The notes under the pieces are model-generated. The model had not been told where the DNA came from. It made no database searches and worked only from the letters and a program-made list of their open reading frames with translations. Below are positions 57,346-64,000 of a DNA stretch of 64,000 nt, piece after piece. Position 1 is the first letter of the stretch, and each line of letters starts with the position of its first letter. A program made the position numbers and the translations under genes. This DNA is from Paenibacillus sp. SY21-1 (GTDB lineage: Bacteria; Bacillota; Bacilli; Paenibacillales; Paenibacillaceae). The stretch is taken from assembly GCF_005222705.1 (NCBI RefSeq), contig NZ_STGF01000002.1:338757-402756 (forward strand), written 5' to 3'.

Positions 57346-58964
57346 GTAATGATTTTCCCTTTCCACAGCTCCTCCTGAAACGCTCTTAGCCGCTGATGCT
57401 TATGCACAAGACCGGCTATAAAACGATCCCACTTGGCCGTGTTCTTGTCTGCTTTATACAACCGCTCCAGCTTCTTCAGCTGTTTGACCGCGGTTTTGTA
57501 GCCTTGCCTGTTCCTAGTCTGAATGCTGGCCTCGACCGCCTGGTGGTATAGCGGAAGCAGAACATGCGGAGCTTCTTTCCCGATCTCTCTAAGCGCGGCT
57601 GCGCCCACATCCTCCGGGCTTGCCCCGATCCAGATTTGCAAATCCGCCCAATCCCCATAGCGCTGCTGATCGAGCAGATGATCGGATAAATCCTGGAAGG
57701 AATGCGGCAGCAATTGCGTCATATATGACTGCCATGCCGGCACATCTGGCCGGTCCAGATCGGCTCGGCGGCATAAGGTAAGAAAAGGTCCGACTGTCCG
57801 GGCGTTTTTCACCTTGTCGACGCGCTCGAACAAGAAGCTCATCCACAGCTCGACCATCTCCCACTGCTCCTCCTCCATCCTCTGCGCCACGCAAGGATAT
57901 ATAATCCGCTGCGAGCGTTCAAAAACGGTCTTCGCAAAATGTGCAAGCGAGCGCTCATCGCGGCCATCGAGGAAATACAAAATGCCGATTGCCGCATGCA
58001 AAAATCCCGCAGTCCCGCCGTCTGCTTCCGTCTCCGTCAATGCCAGCAGCGACGCTAGCTCGCGCTCGTACCAGTCGCGGTTCTCCGACAGCTTCTCGCA
58101 GAGCGCCAAATAAATAAAGCCCCAGTCGAACAGCTGCTGCTCGCCCCGCGCCGCTCTCGCTTTGATCAGCAGGGTCAAGCGGTCTGTCCATGCCTCCAGC
58201 TCCCCATTCAGCTCAAGCGGCTCGTATTCGGAAATAAGCGTGTATAAATGCTCGACCCAGGGCTCCGCCATTCGGGAAAAAGACATTTCATGGTAATAGC
58301 GACTGAACGAATCGACCGTAGTAATCGCCCGCTCCGCCTGCTCCAGCACAAAAACGATAGCAAACGACCAATGAAGCCGCTGCAGCGGCTTCGGCCAGTC
58401 GCGTGTCATGCTTTTGAGCGATGTAAGCACCGGCTGGAGGGCATGCAAGGAATGGCGGCATTTCTGCCAGATTTCCCCGTGCGTCCGGTTCATCCATTCG
58501 AGCCACTGCTCCGGCGACGACTGCTCGTCGGGCGCGGCCTGCTCCGTCTCGTGCTGACGGTGCGCAAGGGAAGGCGAAGACTGCGGCTGCGGCTGGGGCG
58601 AATTGCCGACAAGCGCGCCCGCCATCTTGAGCCCAAGCAGGCGGAAATAAGCCCGCTCTGCCTGAGCGTGATCGCCCTGCTGCTGGACATACTGCAAGTA
58701 TACGGCCGCCATATGCTTGCAGAAGCCGGGCAACGAGCATGTGCATGAGCTGTATTTAAATTGTCCGCCATCCAAAATAACGGCATAAAGATCGGAATCC
58801 TGCACTACCCCGTATATTTGATCGTGACCGCCCGCGTTCACGCTATTAACCTGACCGTCTGTGTAACACTGCCAGCCGCGCTTTAAAACGGCAGCGCCAT
58901 CCTGTTTCGTTAGCTGCTGGGCCAGCGCTTCCCCCAACTGCTCCAAAAGGCGATTTTCCGGCAT
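57342..58964 (-). CDS. ywqB: SWIM zinc-finger protein (YwqB-like)
   Basis: The 540-residue protein has a SWIM finger near residues 70-90 (SSCTCSLPGFCKHMAAVYLQ, pattern CxCxnCxH), which usually binds DNA or partner proteins. The rest is a long helical region without known motifs. Its stop overlaps the SNF2 start, so the two are translated together and probably act as a complex on DNA. The exact role is not known. Confidence 0.9.
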   Translation of the reverse strand: MPENRLLEQLGEALAQQLTKQDGAAVLKRGWQCYTDGQVNSVNAGGHDQIYGVVQDSDLYAVILDGGQFKYSSCTCSLPGFCKHMAAVYLQYVQQQGDHAQAERAYFRLLGLKMAGALVGNSPQPQPQSSPSLAHRQHETEQAAPDEQSSPEQWLEWMNRTHGEIWQKCRHSLHALQPVLTSLKSMTRDWPKPLQRLHWSFAIVFVLEQAERAITTVDSFSRYYHEMSFSRMAEPWVEHLYTLISEYEPLELNGELEAWTDRLTLLIKARAARGEQQLFDWGFIYLALCEKLSENRDWYERELASLLALTETEADGGTAGFLHAAIGILYFLDGRDERSLAHFAKTVFERSQRIIYPCVAQRMEEEQWEMVELWMSFLFERVDKVKNARTVGPFLTLCRRADLDRPDVPAWQSYMTQLLPHSFQDLSDHLLDQQRYGDWADLQIWIGASPEDVGAAALREIGKEAPHVLLPLYHQAVEASIQTRNRQGYKTAVKQLKKLERLYKADKNTAKWDRFIAGLVHKHQRLRAFQEELWKGKIIT

Positions 58965-59003
58965 GTACCCGACTCCCTCCGTACAACTGCATTCCTTTCA
59001 TTA

Positions 59004-59054
59004 TAACAAAAAATAACGCCATGCAAACGAAGCAATATCGTTTCCGCATGGCGC
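59004..59054 (-). terminator. Terminator of the orphan kinase gene
   Basis: On the minus strand GCCATGCGGAAACGA and TCGTTTGCATGGC form a long stem, exiting into TTATTTTTTG. It begins 12 nt after the stop. Confidence 0.85.
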
Positions 59055-59063
59055 GCTGAATGA

Positions 59064-60818
59064 TTATAAAGGTATTCTGACCAAAAAAGTTAATTTCCCC
59101 GCCTGTTCGGCCCGAACGACGATATCTCCCTTGTACTTGTCCACTATCGATTTCACAATAGACAATCCAAGTCCTTGATGGTCTTCAAGCTTTGTCGAGT
59201 AGCCCGCGTCAAACAGCGGCTGCGCCACCGTTTCTTCAGCCCGCTCGCATGTATTCGTAATGACGAATTCCAGATTCTCGCTCGTCTGGTTGCCGGCAAG
59301 CGTGACCTGGCGGCGATCCTCCGGATAATTCAGCACCTCGTCGAAGGCGTTATCGATCATATTGCCAAGCATCCGGTTGACATCCAGCGTCTTCACGCCC
59401 ATCTCCTGCATATTTAAGCCTGTAAAGGAGCAGCTGAACTGGATTTTCTGAATTTCCGCCTGGGAAATCTTCGACCTTATCAATGCGGCAATCGCCGGAT
59501 TGCCGATATTAATAATGTCGTTCATGAGACGAATATCACCGGTAAGCTCCTTCGTATAGGCAGCGAGCTCCTTCGTCTTGCCAAGCTCGGACAACGAATG
59601 GATCGTCTGCACATGGTTGATAAAGTCATGACGCTGCGCCCGCAGCGACTGAAACAGCTGGTTCATTTCCTCGACATAGGTTTCCTGAGCCACCTGCACG
59701 GCACGCTCGCGCGACTGCCTGTACGATTTCATCGCTACAAAGGCGATAATCAGGCTAAGCGCGGTCAAAGCGGCAATTACAATTCCAAGGTTCAGGAACT
59801 GACCGTCCAGCTTCTCCTGAATAATATGATAGTCAGAAGTCAGCGAGAGCACGTAGCCGTCCAGCGGCACTCCGTCCCTGTTCGTAATATCGATATCCGT
59901 GTTGTCGGTGAACACGGGAATAAACATTTTAAAAACCTGCTTGCCATTAATATTCTCGCGCAGCGTCACCGTTTCCTTCGTCGCATACGCTTGGCGCACC
60001 AGTTCCGTATCCTTGCCGGACTTGATCGTATAAGAGCCGTAGAAAATCGGTTCCTGCACCTTGTGCCCTTGAACGTCGCCGTTCTCATGGGTCGTGCTGA
60101 TGCCGTCGGGGAACGTCTCCGGGTTTATAAACGAGATTTCAAGCAGCGAATCGCTGCTCTGCACCGTATTCTCAATCATTCGGTGCACGCCGGTTGCGCG
60201 CTCGTATTGCTCTTGCCGATCATACCCGACGTAAGGGTCGGTTATATAGTTGGTTGTTCCATCGTAGTAGTAGCCCCACTTGTTCACCTGATCCAGGCTC
60301 GTCGAGGAAACCTCGAAGGGACCGCTCCAGAAATGCGGCAGCGTCTGCCCCAGCCAATCGACCGACACCTTCTGCTCGTCGAACAGTTGATTAAAAACCT
60401 GATACCACGGCTTCCATGTCTTCGTGCTTTTGCCCAGCTGCGATTCGTCGGAAGACTTGTACAGCACAATATCATCCTGCAGCCGCTTCAACAACGTAAT
60501 ATGACTAATGCCCAGCTTCTTGCTAAGCTCTGTCAGTTGCTCGTTCGTTACCTTCTCTACATCGGGGTCAAGCGCGTATTGCGCCGCAATGGAGGCTGCT
60601 CTGAGTTCCCGTCCAAGCTGATCTTGAAACAGCGCCGCGCCTTGGCGCGATTGCTCAAGCGATACTTCAAGGCGCTTGGCCGTGCTGACAAGCTCCTCGT
60701 TGAACGAATTCTCAAGCGTTCTTTTGGTCAAAAAATAGTAAGCAGTATTATTAATTAAAATAATGACAACGATCACGCTAATTGCCATTAGCCATATATT
60801 GCGCTGCATCTCCCGCAT
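59064..60818 (-). CDS. Orphan membrane sensor kinase, Spo0B/CitA-type
   Basis: The 584-residue kinase has a helix at about 9-30, a large extracytoplasmic sensor region of about 310 residues, a second helix near 347-368, and a Spo0B-type phospho-acceptor helix with H in LRAQRHDFINHVQTIHSL. A GHKL ATPase follows (MLGNMIDNAFDEVLNYPED; HQGLGLSIVKSIVD). Similar cores occur in CitA/DcuS and NatK-type kinases. No response regulator gene is adjacent. AAGGG lies before the ATG. Confidence 0.88.
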   Translation of the reverse strand: MREMQRNIWLMAISVIVVIILINNTAYYFLTKRTLENSFNEELVSTAKRLEVSLEQSRQGAALFQDQLGRELRAASIAAQYALDPDVEKVTNEQLTELSKKLGISHITLLKRLQDDIVLYKSSDESQLGKSTKTWKPWYQVFNQLFDEQKVSVDWLGQTLPHFWSGPFEVSSTSLDQVNKWGYYYDGTTNYITDPYVGYDRQEQYERATGVHRMIENTVQSSDSLLEISFINPETFPDGISTTHENGDVQGHKVQEPIFYGSYTIKSGKDTELVRQAYATKETVTLRENINGKQVFKMFIPVFTDNTDIDITNRDGVPLDGYVLSLTSDYHIIQEKLDGQFLNLGIVIAALTALSLIIAFVAMKSYRQSRERAVQVAQETYVEEMNQLFQSLRAQRHDFINHVQTIHSLSELGKTKELAAYTKELTGDIRLMNDIINIGNPAIAALIRSKISQAEIQKIQFSCSFTGLNMQEMGVKTLDVNRMLGNMIDNAFDEVLNYPEDRRQVTLAGNQTSENLEFVITNTCERAEETVAQPLFDAGYSTKLEDHQGLGLSIVKSIVDKYKGDIVVRAEQAGKLTFLVRIPL

Positions 60819-61039
60819 CTTGCCCTTCTATCTATAATCGCGTTACTGCCGAGTGTGGACAGCCGTATGCAAGCACCCAATTGCACAGTTGCCCATCCAT
60901 GTAGCCTAGTAGTGCTATCATACCATAGATTAAACGGATAGTAGATTCATTTTATCATAATTCCCGCACAGTTGTGACAAACTATATGAACAGATTTTCC
61001 ATATCGGAGTTCTGCTCCATAAATGAATCAGGCGTACAA

Positions 61040-61106
61040 ATGAGCAAAAGGCGTCCAGGAATAAGTTCACTGCATCGCAAGCAGAGCCTTATCCTGAACG
61101 CCTTAT
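61040..61106 (-). terminator. Terminator of the nitroreductase gene
   Basis: AAGGCGT and ACGCCTT plus CAGGAATAAG/CTTATCCTG form a long stem with a 20-nt loop and the minus-strand exit TTTTGCTCATTTG. The rest of 60819-61107 must hold the kinase promoter, which I could not fix. Confidence 0.65.
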
Positions 61107-61107
61107 A

Positions 61108-61698
61108 TTATGGTTGGAGCTCCGCTTCCGCTGCGGAAGAAATAAAGGTCAACAGCTCGCTAACCGGTGTGCGAGGCCGGGGCTTGGGAAGCTTATCCTG
61201 ATCAAAATAGCCCAAATGCAGCGTTCCGATAATTCTCTCGCCCGGCTTTACGCCTGTAAGCCTGCAGAAATCGGGGTCAAAGTTGTAAGCATTCGTCTTC
61301 CACACTACGCCGATATCCTGCTCCCAGGCCAACAGCTGCAGATTCTGTATGAGTGCTGCCCCCGCCCCAACGGCATCCTCCCATTCCCGCTGTCTGGGAT
61401 CAGCCTCAATGACGACGAGAAGGTGGGCCTGCATAAGCTCGCAATAATCGATCAGCAGCTTCCGCTCCCAGCGCTCCCGTTCCTCCTTGGAGAACGTATG
61501 CAGCACCGCGTCGGCAAATTGCCTTCTTCCTTCATCCATAAACAGGATGAAACGCCAGGGCTCTTTTCGCGAGTGAACCGGAGCCCATACGGCAGCTTCC
61601 AGCAAGCCGACGATCGTTTCCTTCAGCAGCGGCTTGCCATTAAACAGACGAATGGTTCTTCTCTCTCGAATAAGCCGATCTATTGGTGATCCTTCCAT
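61108..61698 (-). CDS. Nitroreductase family protein (YdjA-like)
   Basis: The 196-residue flavoenzyme has the family signature IRERRTIRLFNGKPLLKETI and the FMN-contact region LEAAVWAPVHSRKEPWRF, then DAVGAGAALIQNLQLLAWEQ and IIGTLHLGY. It should use NAD(P)H and FMN to reduce nitro or quinone compounds; the natural substrate is unknown. It starts 26 nt after the siderophore-binding lipoprotein frame, so it may be read from the Fur-controlled transcript. Confidence 0.88.
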   Translation of the reverse strand: MEGSPIDRLIRERRTIRLFNGKPLLKETIVGLLEAAVWAPVHSRKEPWRFILFMDEGRRQFADAVLHTFSKEERERWERKLLIDYCELMQAHLLVVIEADPRQREWEDAVGAGAALIQNLQLLAWEQDIGVVWKTNAYNFDPDFCRLTGVKPGERIIGTLHLGYFDQDKLPKPRPRTPVSELLTFISSAAEAELQP

Positions 61699-61723
61699 AT
61701 CGGTCGCTCCTCTCGAATATGCC

Positions 61724-62731
61724 TTATTGGGTAAGGTAATTTACCGCTTCTTCGATAATTTTGCTTTGTCCGATCGGACCTCCCGGGCCTTGAAACCACA
61801 GACCGTAGTCTACAAGATAAACGTGGTTGTTCTGAACGGCCTTTAAGTTTTTCCATACCGCCGTCTTTTGCAGCTCGCTGGTTTCTTCCGGGTCCGACGA
61901 CAGCAGGAAAATATGATCCGGATTAATGGACGGCAAAGCCTCCAGCGAGATTACCTCCATCGATTCGGCAGGGTCGGGTATGGAAGGAGGGGCTTGCAAA
62001 GCAAGATCGTCATACAGAACCTCATAGTTCCGTTTGCTGTAGTAGCGGACTTCTTTATCCGACAGCCTTAGAAACATCACCGTCTCGTCGCCGATCGCCT
62101 GCTTGATTTTCTCGAGCGCCTCCGCAGCCTGCTTCTCGTAGTCCTCGATCACCTTGCGGGCTTCCTCCGTCTTGTCGAGCATGTCGCCGAGCTGCAGCAA
62201 ACTCGTTTTCATCCGAATAATGCCTTGCTCATCCTTTACCTTCTCTGCGAATAAAGTGGGAGCGATTTTGCTAAGGCTCTCAAAAGAATCCCCCATAAAG
62301 TCTTGACCGACGATAAGATCAGGATCTGTCGCCAGTATGCTCTCCAGGTTCAGATCCACTTGCCAGCCTATATTCTCTTTGCCCTCCAAGCGGTCTGACA
62401 GGTAAGTAGGAAACTGATCGCTGCCCTCCTCGTTGCTTGATGCCGCATCCGGCACAATGCCTAACGCCAGCAGATAATCGGTAGCGGCCGGAAACAATGA
62501 AATAATGTGCTTAGGCTCACCTTTAATGACGGTTTCTCCCCAAGCATGTTTAATTACCCGCTCTTGCGCCGCCGGCTGCTCCGAAGATTGTGAGGCAGCG
62601 GTTGGCTCCGCCGAGCTGCTGCTCTGCGCATTCCCGTTTGCCGATGACGTATTCGAAGTGGTCGAGCAGGCGGACAATAATAACGTAAGACTAAGCAGCA
62701 AAAGCATGGTAACGGATGGTTTTGATTTCAT
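61724..62731 (-). CDS. Siderophore-binding lipoprotein (FeuA/FhuD-like), likely independent start
   Basis: From ATG 62731 this is a 335-residue lipoprotein with a signal peptide and lipobox LLLSAC (Cys22), a Ser/Gln-rich linker, and a class III binding fold (HIISLFPAATDYLLALG; DPDLIVGQDFMGDSF; INPDHIFLLSSDPEE). It should bind a ferric siderophore outside the membrane. AAGGAG lies 14 nt before this ATG and a perfect Fur box a little farther up. The same frame continues upstream without a stop into an AraC regulator. No permease genes follow. Confidence 0.85.
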   Translation of the reverse strand: MKSKPSVTMLLLLSLTLLLSACSTTSNTSSANGNAQSSSSAEPTAASQSSEQPAAQERVIKHAWGETVIKGEPKHIISLFPAATDYLLALGIVPDAASSNEEGSDQFPTYLSDRLEGKENIGWQVDLNLESILATDPDLIVGQDFMGDSFESLSKIAPTLFAEKVKDEQGIIRMKTSLLQLGDMLDKTEEARKVIEDYEKQAAEALEKIKQAIGDETVMFLRLSDKEVRYYSKRNYEVLYDDLALQAPPSIPDPAESMEVISLEALPSINPDHIFLLSSDPEETSELQKTAVWKNLKAVQNNHVYLVDYGLWFQGPGGPIGQSKIIEEAVNYLTQ

Positions 62732-63697
62732 GGGTATTCGTAAATCTCCTTTTCGGTTATGTTGATAATGATTATCATCATTAATACGAATATAACCGCG
62801 AAGTCTACGCCTGACAATGGACGATTCTGATTTGCGCATAGCATAATTCTGATCCGCAGGAAGGCGGATCACCTTTCCTCTGAACCGGCCCGGAGACACG
62901 CCTGCATGTTTTTTGAACAGACGATTGAAATACATGACATCCGGGATGCCGATGCTTTCGGCTATTTCCTGCAGCGTTACATCCGTCTGCAGCAACAGCT
63001 CCTTGGCTTTATTCAAGCGAATGACGGTCAAATATGCGATGATGCTGCTTCCCGTCTCTTTCTTGAACATTCTGGACAAGTGGCCTGAGCTGCAGTCCAG
63101 AAGCTCCGCCAGTGGTTCAACCATAATCGGCTGCGTGTAGTGATCATGCAGATAACGGACGGCTTGCGCAACCAGATCGGGCTTTGTAAATAAAATGTGC
63201 TGCATATTCAGCTGTCTCAGCAATTCATGGATATATTGGTAAAACAACGTTTTAACCTCAAGCTTCGCCAACGATTCATTGTGTTTCCAGTGCGCGTTCA
63301 TTTGGCGCACCTTATCGTATAGAACGACGGGATAGCTCGGGACAAACGCATATTGAACATGAAAGGGCATGTGCTTGGCGAGCAGGCTATGAAGCTCCCT
63401 GCTTCCCGATATCGGCAGGCTGGCCCGGTATAGAATCAAATAATATTCAAATAGCTCCTCCGCAACGGCAATATCCAGGCGCACCCCTTTGCCTCCATGC
63501 AAGACTTGCATCTTGTCAACCGCGTATGCGTTTCCGTCCATTGAAACGGTCGCGCTCCCCTTTACCGCATAAAGAAATCCGCTGGCCGGCAAACGATAGC
63601 CCTCTGCTTGCTCGCCTGCGGACAGCACCTTGCGCCGTACATCCCATATTTTAATAGATGCCAAATTCCAGAGCTTGACATGTTCCTCTACATCCAT
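61724..63697 (-). CDS. AraC regulator reading in frame into the siderophore-binding lipoprotein
   Basis: One 657-codon frame encodes a cupin-like sensor (1-165) and an AraC HTH pair at about 190-285 (SSGHLSRMFKKETGSSIIAY; IGIPDVMYFNRLFKKHAGVS). About 40 basic residues follow, then at residue 323 a complete lipoprotein signal and binding protein. GGAAGGTGA precedes ATG 63697. B. subtilis Btr also joins an AraC domain to a siderophore-binding domain, but as one cytosolic protein; here a signal peptide sits in the middle. Either two proteins are made from two starts, or a fused membrane protein exists, or a stop codon was lost. Confidence 0.75.
   Translation of the reverse strand: MDVEEHVKLWNLASIKIWDVRRKVLSAGEQAEGYRLPASGFLYAVKGSATVSMDGNAYAVDKMQVLHGGKGVRLDIAVAEELFEYYLILYRASLPISGSRELHSLLAKHMPFHVQYAFVPSYPVVLYDKVRQMNAHWKHNESLAKLEVKTLFYQYIHELLRQLNMQHILFTKPDLVAQAVRYLHDHYTQPIMVEPLAELLDCSSGHLSRMFKKETGSSIIAYLTVIRLNKAKELLLQTDVTLQEIAESIGIPDVMYFNRLFKKHAGVSPGRFRGKVIRLPADQNYAMRKSESSIVRRRLRGYIRINDDNHYQHNRKGDLRIPMKSKPSVTMLLLLSLTLLLSACSTTSNTSSANGNAQSSSSAEPTAASQSSEQPAAQERVIKHAWGETVIKGEPKHIISLFPAATDYLLALGIVPDAASSNEEGSDQFPTYLSDRLEGKENIGWQVDLNLESILATDPDLIVGQDFMGDSFESLSKIAPTLFAEKVKDEQGIIRMKTSLLQLGDMLDKTEEARKVIEDYEKQAAEALEKIKQAIGDETVMFLRLSDKEVRYYSKRNYEVLYDDLALQAPPSIPDPAESMEVISLEALPSINPDHIFLLSSDPEETSELQKTAVWKNLKAVQNNHVYLVDYGLWFQGPGGPIGQSKIIEEAVNYLTQ
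62763..62777. promoter_or_regulatory. Perfect 7-1-7 Fur box inside the AraC-lipoprotein frame
   Basis: TGATAATGATTATCA matches the Bacillus Fur consensus TGATAATNATTATCA at all 15 positions. It lies about 32 nt upstream of the lipoprotein ATG, where its promoter would be, yet within the translated frame (it encodes part of NDDNHYQ). Confidence 0.88.
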
Positions 63698-63954
63698 TGC
63701 TTCACCTTCCGCAGCCCTTTATGCATGCAAATAAAACAGCAAGGCAAGCTTGCTGCTGCACTACCTCCTATTCTATCGGCCATCCCGCCTATCGACAACG
63801 CTTATCTTTATTTATTGGGAACTCTGCTTTCGTTACGAACGCCTCGCGGCATATAGGTTCCTCCCCGTATCCCACATTCAGCCTGAGTTCCCGGATTGTG
63901 TAACGATGTTGAAAGAGAAAACAGCGTAGTGACAAGGGTATGACGATAAAATGG
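63698..63954. other. Intergenic region upstream of the AraC gene
   Basis: No gene is supported; a plus-strand frame at 63608-63903 has no ribosome binding site. The promoter of the AraC gene should lie here, but no clear elements could be fixed and no Fur box was seen. Confidence 0.4.
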
Positions 63955-63996
63955 TTGATTTTACCTCGTTACATTTTATATAATGTATAACGAGGT
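63955..63996 (+). promoter_or_regulatory. Promoter with overlapping palindromic operator at the right edge
   Basis: TTGATT (63955-63960) and a perfect TATAAT (63979-63984) are 18 nt apart, reading rightwards out of the window. A palindrome, ACCTCGTTA (63963-63971) with TAACGAGGT (63988-63996) and inner CATT/AATG, spans the spacer and -10. This is a typical site for a TetR- or MarR-type repressor of the gene beyond the edge. Confidence 0.65.
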
Positions 63997-64000
63997 TGGT

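Noticed and set aside
59598..60758. 386-codon plus-strand open frame
   Set aside because: Antisense shadow of the sensor kinase gene; no ribosome binding site or family motif.

Overview
The window looks like the chromosome of a Paenibacillus-type, spore-forming Firmicute. It has an alpha/beta small acid-soluble spore protein, YtaF, the Bacillales cluster polA-mutM-ytaF-coaE-nrdR, many long AraC/YesN-type regulators beside carbohydrate solute-binding lipoproteins, an SLH surface protein, and AAGGAGG ribosome binding sites with frequent GTG and TTG starts.

Region by region. (1) 0.1-9.2 kb, polysaccharide use at the surface: a secreted GH10 xylanase carrying its own cohesin-like and dockerin modules, an operon of a solute-binding lipoprotein and a membrane-bound AraC sensor without permeases, and a cohesin-SLH protein that could hold dockerin proteins at the cell wall. 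(2) 9.6-20.5 kb, sugar uptake: a YesN/YesM-like two-component pair, an LplABC-type transporter, a GH2 glycosidase and a divergent cupin-AraC regulator. (3) 20.5-24.95 kb, a degraded accessory stretch ending at tRNA-Ala: VOC protein, truncated GNAT, an unknown gene pair, intact GNAT, a VOC gene with one internal stop, a small phage-like protein, an HNH remnant and tRNA-derived repeats. (4) 25-34.7 kb, core genes: nrdR, ssp, a lytic transglycosylase, coaE, ytaF, mutM, polA, then an EAL gene and a CBS-GGDDF gene. (5) 34.9-42.6 kb, the phosphate cluster: pstSCAB, a divergent LysR gene, phoU and a second pstB, then a soluble CBS-MCP protein. Both pst promoters have 11-bp-periodic TTAACA hexamers placed 9 nt from the -10. 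(6) 42.9-49 kb: a GH42 beta-galactosidase with a divergent AraC paralogue of the one beside GH2, an M20 amidohydrolase, LipL and another AraC. (7) 49.1-64 kb: phoP/phoR-like genes, a BASS transporter, a tandem HD protein, the ywqA/ywqB-like SNF2/SWIM pair, an orphan Spo0B-fold kinase, a nitroreductase, and an AraC regulator that reads in frame, through a perfect Fur box, into a siderophore-binding lipoprotein.

The genes suggest a plant-polymer-degrading soil bacterium: xylan is attacked at the surface, oligosaccharides are imported and cleaved inside by GH2 and GH42 enzymes, and phosphate and iron uptake sit under PhoP and Fur type control. No IS element, CRISPR array or rRNA was seen. The least expected signals are the AraC/Fur-box/lipoprotein reading frame, the cohesin-SLH plus cohesin-dockerin xylanase pair, the matched Pho promoters, and the tRNA-Ala repeats.
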